This document shows positions 58,345-64,000 of a DNA stretch of 64,000 bases, piece by piece. The position numbers and the translations under genes were made by a program. The notes under the pieces are model-generated. The model worked only from the letters and a program-made list of their open reading frames with translations, searched no databases and was not told the origin of the DNA. Source of the stretch: Trichomonas vaginalis G3 (lineage: Eukaryota; Parabasalia; Trichomonadida; Trichomonadidae); the NCBI RefSeq assembly GCF_026262505.1, contig NC_067207.1, positions 6,270,252 to 6,334,251 of the forward strand. The letters are read 5' to 3'. Each line of letters opens with the position of its first letter. Positions within the stretch are counted from its first letter, which is position 1.

Positions 58345-59424
58345 TACCATGTGCTACCAGGTAATTTAACTTTTCTGAAAAAATGTGACAACATGACATT
58401 TTGACAACAACATAGGTTCTTCAATAATGAATTATTTTTGAATAACTGATAGGGTCACCAGGTCACCAGGTCACCAGGTAATTTAACTTCTCTGAAAAAA
58501 TGTGACAACATGACATTTTGACAACAACATAGGAGGATGGCATTTATTCATTATTTTTGAAGAACTGATAGGGTCACCAGGTCACCAGGTAATTTAACTT
58601 CTCTGAAAAAATGTGACAACATGACATTTTGACAACAACATAGGTTCTTCAATAATGCTTCATGAATGCCTTCCTCATTAATGTTTTTAGGTTATTCAAT
58701 AATGCTTCATGAATGCCTTCCTCATTAATGTTTTTAGGTTATTCAATAATTCATTATTTTTGAAGAACTGATAGGGTCACCAGGTCACCAGGTCACCAGG
58801 TAATTTAACTTCTCTGAAAAAATGTGACAACATGACATTTTGACAACAACATAGGTTCTTCAATAATGCTTCATGAATGCCTTCCTCATTAATTTTTTAG
58901 GTTATTCAATAATTCATTATTTTTGAAGAACTGATAGGGTCACCAGGTCACCAGGTCACCAGGTAATTTAACTTCTCTGAAAAAATGTGACAACATGACA
59001 TTTTGACAACAACATAGGTTCTTCAATAATGCTTCATGAATGCCTTCCTCATTAATGTTTTTAGGTTATTCAATAATTCATTATTTTTGAAGAACTGATA
59101 GGGTCACCAGGTCACCAGGTCACCAGGTAATTTAACTTCTCTGAAAAAATGTGACAACATGACATTTTGACAACAACATAGGTTCTTCAATAATGAATTA
59201 TTTTTGAATAACTGATAGGGTCACCAGGTCACCAGGTCACCAGGTAATTTAACTTTTCTGAAAAAATGTGACAACATGACATTTTGACAACAACATAGGT
59301 TCTTCAATAATGAATTATTTTTGAATAACTGATAGGGTCACCAGGTCACCAGGTCACCAGGTAATTTAACTTTTCTGAAAAAATGTGACAACATGACATT
59401 TTGACAACAACATAGGAGGATGAC
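58345..59424 (+). repeat. iteron-rich tandem repeats beside the primase-helicase gene
   Basis: Eight units of about 107-213 bp each contain GGTCACCAG iterons (two or three in a row), then TAATTTAACTTYTCTGAAAA and TGACAACATGACATTTTGAC. Some units carry an extra CTTCATGAATGCCTTCCTC block. Inverted copies lie beyond the gene at 61915-62132. This could be an origin, a TIR, or both. Confidence 0.8.
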
Positions 59425-59446
59425 AAAAATAAATTCCAATCATACT

Positions 59447-61846
59447 TTATAAAGCATCATTTACAGGTATTTCATCGTCAGTAAATGAATCATCATTATC
59501 GTTTGGTTCAACCTGTTTATATAATCCTTTCATTTCTTCTTTCAAAACATAATACCATGTCTGTTTACCATCTATTTTTCTTTGTTTCCTATCACATTTA
59601 TCCTTAATACTCATTTGGAAATTCTTGTCTTTCATGTCTGATGGTTTGCAGAATAGAGCATTTTTACACGTCATACCTACACACAATTCATCATAATGTG
59701 TATTTATCCATACATCTAAAGGATTTGTTGATAATTCAATTAAATCTTGTTTGGCTTCAGTCATCGGAATGATTCGTACATTAAATGATGAAAGGTCATA
59801 TTGCATAAAATACGTCAGCAAATTATCATAAAATTCCTTAGTGCATGAATTCATCAAATTCTTGAAGTAATCAAATTGACCCTTAAATTTACCATTAACT
59901 CTTAAAACTACATATCTTCTGTCTCCAACTTCAATTTTGACAGGGTAAACGTTATTAGTTACGAAAATGAAATTGGCAACGTTCTGAGCAGTTCTTCTGG
60001 GTTGATTCTTTTCATTAATTCTTATCTCATTATCCGTTATAATTGATTTCAAAGCGTTGAAGTTTGCGAGTCTATCTTCACCTACATTCTTGAGTTCATT
60101 AAGTACAAGAAACATTTTATTCTCAACTACTGAATTAAAATTACCCGTTAACTCACTTATTTCAGTAATGTTTTTGCATGAATAACCGGCAAGAAGTTCA
60201 GAAATAATGTCAGTGAATCTGTTTTTACCTGTTCCCTGAAGTCCTTTCAAAATAATTGCTGTTTCATTCTTGATTCCAGGATGTTGAATCATTGATGCAA
60301 TCCAGCCGAGAAGGTATTTATACACTTCATCATTATTATCACAAATGACTTCTTTAATGAAATTCATAAACATCTCAATTTTTGAGTAATCAGGCTTTTC
60401 AAGAATGTTGTATTTATAACCCTGAAACGTTGAGAAAACATCAGGGGAATCAGATTTAAAGCAAACACCCTTAACGGTTAATGAAGACAATTGATTTAAT
60501 AGTACATCCCATGCTGTTATTGTTTTACCTTCTTCTTTAAATAATTTAATCATTTTCAGTGACTCTTTCATGTTTGATTGAAGAACGAATGATATTTGAT
60601 TCATTTTGTCGTGGATGTTGTAGTCCTTTTGAATGAAATATTTGTTTCCACAATCTACAAAACGGATTACACGTGATAAATCCTCAATTACTTCAGAACT
60701 GTTTTTATACTGATGATTTTCAGCCTTGCGTCTAATATCTGTTATCAAAAACGAGTCATCAAGTTTGATATCAAATGTCATTTTTGGCTTACGTAATAAA
60801 GGCAAAACATATTCATCATAATATTCCTTTTGATATAGTTTTAGAATCTTCACCAAAACAAATGGAGAAGTCATTAAATATGCATATCTTTCACGTGCTT
60901 TTTCAAAATTACTTTTTGCATTTTCTGTTAAACTGCAGAAGTTATAAACGTTATCGTATGCTTCATTAATCAAATGATTAGGTAACGAATTAATAGCTTG
61001 AAACAGTGTGAATAATGTTATTTCTTTTTCTAAATTCATGTTTCCACCGTCATTATGTACTTCAAAATCACAGATGCCATCAACTATGCTCTGAGCTAGT
61101 TTATCGTCAATGTTTACATCTTTGTTTTCATTGACGATAGTCTTTATTTCTTCATTCTTCTGTTCAACTCTTACCTTAATATTCAAATCATTTAATATAT
61201 CATTCACTGTTCTGGTTAATGTTGAATCATAACTTCCACGAATGAATGAGTATGTATTGATTGGTTCTGTTGCATTCTTGCGAACTCTTGAATCAGCCAT
61301 AACTACTAAAGAACGTTTTGAATCATCAATAGAAGTCATTATGTCAATATCATAATCATTGCAGGAATAACATTTAATCATTCTGTTCGAAACTGCATAG
61401 AAGAAATTAGTGTTGCAATAAATGTGAAGACCTCCTGAAGCGGTTTTAACGATAACATCTTTATCCGAAAGTTTTGATAGAATGTCTTTTCTCACTGTTT
61501 CTTTAAGTTCATCATCGTATGATTTATTGATATCAACATCTATAATCGTTAAATTCGAAATTTTATTTACTAATAAAGCCATACCAGTTTTCCTTCCTCT
61601 TCCTCCATCATGTTTGAGGTAGTTATGTAAATCAATCTTGTTTTCACCAATTCTTTCGTTGAGGGTTTTAGTTTCTGTCATAACTAATTCCTCAACTAAT
61701 GAGTCAATAACTTTTTCATCAGAAACGATATAGTCACTGTTGTTGTTTGTTGCCACAACTAATTCCTCAGCTAATTCCTCAACTAATGAATCAATAACTT
61801 TTTCATCAGAAACGATATAGTCACTGTTGTTGTTTGTTGCCGTCAT
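59447..61846 (-). CDS. AEP primase-superfamily 3 helicase (intact)
   Basis: This 799-residue protein begins with a direct repeat of about 28 residues (NNNSDYIVSDEKVIDSLVEE). Next is an archaeo-eukaryotic-type primase/bifunctional primase-polymerase domain with LTIIDVDINKS, TASGGLHIYC and DYDIDIMTS. The C-terminal half is a D5-like SF3 helicase: Walker A ILKGLQGTGKNRFTDI, Walker B MFLVLNELKNVG, motif C NFIFVTNNVYPV. Such proteins start replication in virophages, Polinton-like viruses and giant viruses. It is bracketed by iteron-rich inverted repeats. The ATG follows AAAATAAAAAAATAAAAT-type DNA. Confidence 0.85.
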   Translation of the reverse strand: MTATNNNSDYIVSDEKVIDSLVEELAEELVVATNNNSDYIVSDEKVIDSLVEELVMTETKTLNERIGENKIDLHNYLKHDGGRGRKTGMALLVNKISNLTIIDVDINKSYDDELKETVRKDILSKLSDKDVIVKTASGGLHIYCNTNFFYAVSNRMIKCYSCNDYDIDIMTSIDDSKRSLVVMADSRVRKNATEPINTYSFIRGSYDSTLTRTVNDILNDLNIKVRVEQKNEEIKTIVNENKDVNIDDKLAQSIVDGICDFEVHNDGGNMNLEKEITLFTLFQAINSLPNHLINEAYDNVYNFCSLTENAKSNFEKARERYAYLMTSPFVLVKILKLYQKEYYDEYVLPLLRKPKMTFDIKLDDSFLITDIRRKAENHQYKNSSEVIEDLSRVIRFVDCGNKYFIQKDYNIHDKMNQISFVLQSNMKESLKMIKLFKEEGKTITAWDVLLNQLSSLTVKGVCFKSDSPDVFSTFQGYKYNILEKPDYSKIEMFMNFIKEVICDNNDEVYKYLLGWIASMIQHPGIKNETAIILKGLQGTGKNRFTDIISELLAGYSCKNITEISELTGNFNSVVENKMFLVLNELKNVGEDRLANFNALKSIITDNEIRINEKNQPRRTAQNVANFIFVTNNVYPVKIEVGDRRYVVLRVNGKFKGQFDYFKNLMNSCTKEFYDNLLTYFMQYDLSSFNVRIIPMTEAKQDLIELSTNPLDVWINTHYDELCVGMTCKNALFCKPSDMKDKNFQMSIKDKCDRKQRKIDGKQTWYYVLKEEMKGLYKQVEPNDNDDSFTDDEIPVNDAL

Positions 61847-61914
61847 TTATATAGGAATAAAAAAATAAAAATAATTTTAAAACTAACTTTATTTTTGGGC
61901 TACATCATATTTCC

Positions 61915-62132
61915 TATGTTGTTGTCAAAATGTCATGTTGTCACATTTTTTCAGAGAAGTTAAATTACCTGGTGACCTGGTGACCTGGTGACCCTATCAG
62001 TTATTCAAAAATAATTCATTATTGAAGAACCTATGTTGTTGTCAAAATGTCATGTTGTCACATTTTTTCAGAAAAGTTAAATTACCTGGTGACCTGGTGA
62101 CCTGGTGACCCTATCAGTTATTCAAAAATAAT
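61915..62132 (-). repeat. inverted copies of the iteron repeat
   Basis: Two units in the opposite orientation to 58345-59424 carry CCTGGTGACCTGGTGACC and GTTGTCAAAATGTCATGTTG. They complete a bracket around the primase-helicase gene and lie upstream of the next KilA-N-type gene. Confidence 0.8.
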
Positions 62133-62142
62133 GAATTTCATT

Positions 62143-62194
62143 AGTTAGAAAAATAACGCTAATTTTATTTTTTATCTCATATGTAAAGACAGTA
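62143..62194 (+). promoter_or_regulatory. class-1 leader
   Basis: AAAATAACGCTAATTTTATT is followed by ATATGTAAAGACAGTAATG, as before the KilA-N genes at 5647 and 36847. Confidence 0.55.
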
Positions 62195-62806
62195 ATGACA
62201 AACATTGAGTTTGAAACAGTTAGAAAGATAGACAATGACACCAAAGTGGTTAGAATAGGTGATTTAAACATAAGATACTCAAAGAAATACAACAAATATT
62301 CTTTGTCAGACATTATATCTCCATCTGAAAAGAAAACAAACGACTGGGTTAGAAATGCTTCAACTCAGAAAATTTTGACAAGAAATCCTGAGCTTATGAT
62401 ATCAGTAGCATTTCATGGAACAAGAGCATATCTTATAGACAAAAGTCTTATACCAATAGTTTTGTTATGGTTAGACCCAGTTGTTGGATATAACTTCATA
62501 ACATATGGTTCATTCGATACGGAACGTTGCAGTGAAGGCTTAGTTTATATCGTTCAGAAACCGAAGGACTTCAACACAAAAAGATATAAGATAGGAAGGA
62601 CATATAATATAACTCAAAGATATGACAGTACAGTCAATAGAGTCAAGGTTGTGTTTGTTAATGATATGAGAGCTGCTGAAACAGAACTGCTTGAAGTTTT
62701 TGAGAAAATGTATGGTGCTCCCACGAAAGGTAAAGAAACGTTTGAAGTAGATGAGATAGATAAAGCTATAAAATTATTTGACAAAGTTGCTGAAAAATAC
62801 ATGTAA
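62195..62806 (+). CDS. KilA-N-like plus T5orf172 protein, second copy
   Basis: The 203-residue protein is very close to 36144-36758. It has NDWVRNASTQKILTRNPEL, IVLLWLDPVVGYNF, YIVQKPKDFNTKRYKIGRT and RAAETELLEVFEKMYGAP. The near identity across elements with different capsids supports recent transfer of the cassette. It may bind or nick DNA. Confidence 0.75.
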   Translation: MTNIEFETVRKIDNDTKVVRIGDLNIRYSKKYNKYSLSDIISPSEKKTNDWVRNASTQKILTRNPELMISVAFHGTRAYLIDKSLIPIVLLWLDPVVGYNFITYGSFDTERCSEGLVYIVQKPKDFNTKRYKIGRTYNITQRYDSTVNRVKVVFVNDMRAAETELLEVFEKMYGAPTKGKETFEVDEIDKAIKLFDKVAEKYM

Positions 62807-62880
62807 AGCGTTTATTTTTGGTCTTTTGTGAAAGTCAGAAAATAAAGTTAGTTTTATTTATTTTGTATGTAAGAACAGTA

Positions 62881-63234
62881 ATGTCAACATCAGAGAACAC
62901 AACAACAGTTATAGTCCATGAAGCTATAAATGAAGAATACGAGTACATACAGTATAACAAACAACTTCGCCTCATTCGTTCGGTCAAAGATGACATGTAC
63001 CAAATGCAAAGTATAATGAATGCTCTTCGTTCTACAAAGCAAGTATATCATTGGTTTGAAAACCAACAGACAAAAGAACTTTTAGAAGAATTTCCTCATA
63101 TGATTGCTTCCCTCGGAAAACCAAGAGAAGAGATTCCGTATGAAAATCGCAAGCGGTTAGAAATGAGGTTAGATCTACCCTTCTACCCTAAAATATATTT
63201 TGGGTCATTTACACTCATTACGATGAAATCATAA
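62881..63234 (+). pseudogene. KilA-N protein, partial copy
   Basis: Only the N-terminal part of the KilA-N family protein is present (MSTSENTTTVIVHEAINEEY, WFENQQTKELLEEFP, IPYENRKR), after which the sequence passes into the intergenic hairpin repeat. It is a remnant. The leader is class 1 and follows the T5orf172 gene as in element 2. Confidence 0.7.
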
Positions 63235-63366
63235 CTGCCATCCTCCTATGTTGTTGTCAAAATGTCATGTTGTCACATTTTTTCAGAGAAGTTAAATTAC
63301 CTGGTGACCTGGTGACCTGGTGACCCTATCAGTTATTCAAAAATAATTCATTATTGAATAACCTAA
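63150..63366. repeat. intergenic hairpin plus iteron repeat
   Basis: A variant of the GGTTAGAAATGAGGTTAGATC hairpin family (given in part: GGTTAGATC) is followed at 63242-63366 by one more iteron unit in the same orientation as 61915-62132. With that copy it brackets the KilA-N genes in direct orientation. Confidence 0.65.
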
Positions 63367-63415
63367 AAACCATTAACGATAAAATAACTGATAACAAAAT
63401 TTTATTTTTATATAA

Positions 63416-63580
63416 ATGGATACCCCGCAAGCTCAAAATTTACCACGAATCATAACAAGGGAGGAAACGATAAAAATGATGCGAGAACTTGCTAAAAATA
63501 ACAAACCACTAAAACCGAGAAAATGTGGTTATGCAGTAATGATGGAAAGAGAGATGTTGTCAAAGAGGAATAAAAATTAA
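63416..63580 (+). CDS. small basic protein, 54 residues
   Basis: It starts after TTTTATTTTTATATAA, a class-2 promoter motif. The peptide has PRIITREETIKMMRELAKNN and a basic end (KPRKCGYAV, LSKRNKN). The family is not recognised. It ends overlapping a convergent gene by 4 bp. Confidence 0.5.
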   Translation: MDTPQAQNLPRIITREETIKMMRELAKNNKPLKPRKCGYAVMMEREMLSKRNKN

Positions 63581-63849
63581 ATTTGGATTGAGTTTAAAAA
63601 TTCATCTTTATTAAATTCATCTCTTCCAATCAATTTATTTATTCTATTAAATTCTTTTATTTTTGCTTCACTCAGTTTAAGGATTGAACGGTAAGTTTTT
63701 AATTTTTCGATTATTTCTTTCCTCTCTTGATCGTTTTCAACCTCACCACATTGCGGCTTCTTTTTGTAATAGCATATTTTTGATTTAATTCTGTTTAGTT
63801 TCTTTTTATATTCATCGTCTGGACTCTTGGCCGCTTCGTTGTCACCCAT
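63577..63849 (-). CDS. small lysine-rich coiled-coil protein
   Basis: The 90-residue protein is helical and basic (YKKKLNRIKSKICYYKKK, RKEIIEKLKTYRSILKLSEA) with an acidic start. No family is recognised. It may bind DNA. It lies between a convergent small gene and a further minus-strand gene. Confidence 0.5.
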   Translation of the reverse strand: MGDNEAAKSPDDEYKKKLNRIKSKICYYKKKPQCGEVENDQERKEIIEKLKTYRSILKLSEAKIKEFNRINKLIGRDEFNKDEFLNSIQI

Positions 63850-63869
63850 TTCTTACGAAATAAAAAAAA

Positions 63870-64000
63870 TTAAATATTATTTAAATATAATGGAGTAATA
63901 AAATAAATCGGAATTTCTATTAATTTATTGTCAACTTCAACTAATGCATTGCCGTTAATATATCTAACAAATTCAGCTATTGTGTCAAATCTTCGTCTTT
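63870..64000 (-). CDS. C-terminal end of a gene running off the right edge
   Basis: An open minus-strand frame reaches the window edge and ends at TAA (63870-63872). The visible 42 residues include RRFDTIAEFVRYINGNALVE and IEIPIYFITPLYL. Coding composition is good. The family is not recognised from this piece. Confidence 0.55.
   Translation of the reverse strand, partial: RRRFDTIAEFVRYINGNALVEVDNKLIEIPIYFITPLYLNNI

Larger units (their letters stand above)
49780..64000 (+). mobile_element. Polinton-like element 3 (left part, runs off right edge)
   Basis: Parts in order: small peptide, unknown gene, two convergent amphipathic peptides, major capsid, packaging ATPase, structural genes, fibre, iteron repeats, primase-helicase, KilA-N genes and small genes. 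No integrase or polymerase B lies in the visible part. Most frames look whole, with about three breaks, so it is the youngest of the three. The left boundary is approximate. Confidence 0.75.

Noticed and set aside
1-64000. tRNA, rRNA or telomere repeats
   Set aside because: No cloverleaf with a CCA-type end, no rRNA-like conserved core and no telomeric repeat were recognised by eye; a tRNAscan or Rfam run would settle this.

Overview
The window looks like a gene-poor, AT-rich stretch of a unicellular eukaryote genome that is mostly filled by three large virus-like elements of the Polinton/Maverick type. Dense, intron-free, long-ORF elements of this sort, with KilA-N proteins, packaging ATPases and retroviral-type integrases, sitting in a very AT-rich background with a PLAC8-family gene and an IS3-like eukaryotic transposase, suggest a parabasalid such as Trichomonas or a relative. 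That assignment is inference; no rRNA or marker gene is present.

Layout. 1-15.9 kb: right-hand part of element 1 (fibre/collar protein running off the left edge, integrase, accessory gene, KilA-N gene, protein-primed-type DNA polymerase B, putative minor and major capsid genes, small structural genes); several genes are decayed. A 2-kb TIR-bounded insert carrying a long chain of DNA hairpins sits inside the accessory gene. 15.9-24.1 kb: host-like DNA with one PLAC8 gene, a decayed gene fragment, an IS3EU-like transposase split by a second DNA transposon (7-bp target duplication), and a second hairpin array. 24,127-49,122: element 2, complete from end to end, about 25.0 kb, with inverted terminal repeats and a 6-bp target duplication TGTTTA. 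It carries an adenine methyltransferase, membrane-active peptides, two putative minor capsid paralogues, a fibre, integrase, polymerase-like protein, KilA-N genes, packaging ATPase, SF3 helicase, major capsid protein and a large structural protein; many genes are intact, a number are broken. 49.1-49.8 kb: short AT-rich spacer. 49.8-64 kb: element 3, running off the right edge, mostly whole genes: two amphipathic peptides, major capsid, packaging ATPase, structural genes, fibre, primase-helicase and KilA-N genes.

How the parts work together. By family knowledge, each element would use integrase to insert, polymerase or primase-helicase to copy itself, the ATPase to package DNA, and the double-jelly-roll and minor capsid proteins to build a particle; fibre/collar proteins and amphipathic peptides would serve attachment and membrane passage. 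KilA-N and T5orf172 genes form an accessory set that is nearly identical between elements whose cores differ, so it appears to have been exchanged recently.

The most unusual layer is non-coding: three arrays in which almost every base lies in a roughly 62-bp palindrome, with four palindromes per about 250-bp period; small double-hairpin palindromes scattered through element 1, two of them inside reading frames; hairpins whose stems change on both sides while their flanks stay fixed; iteron-rich inverted repeats bracketing single genes; and 18-19-bp bidirectional spacers with a near-identical core.
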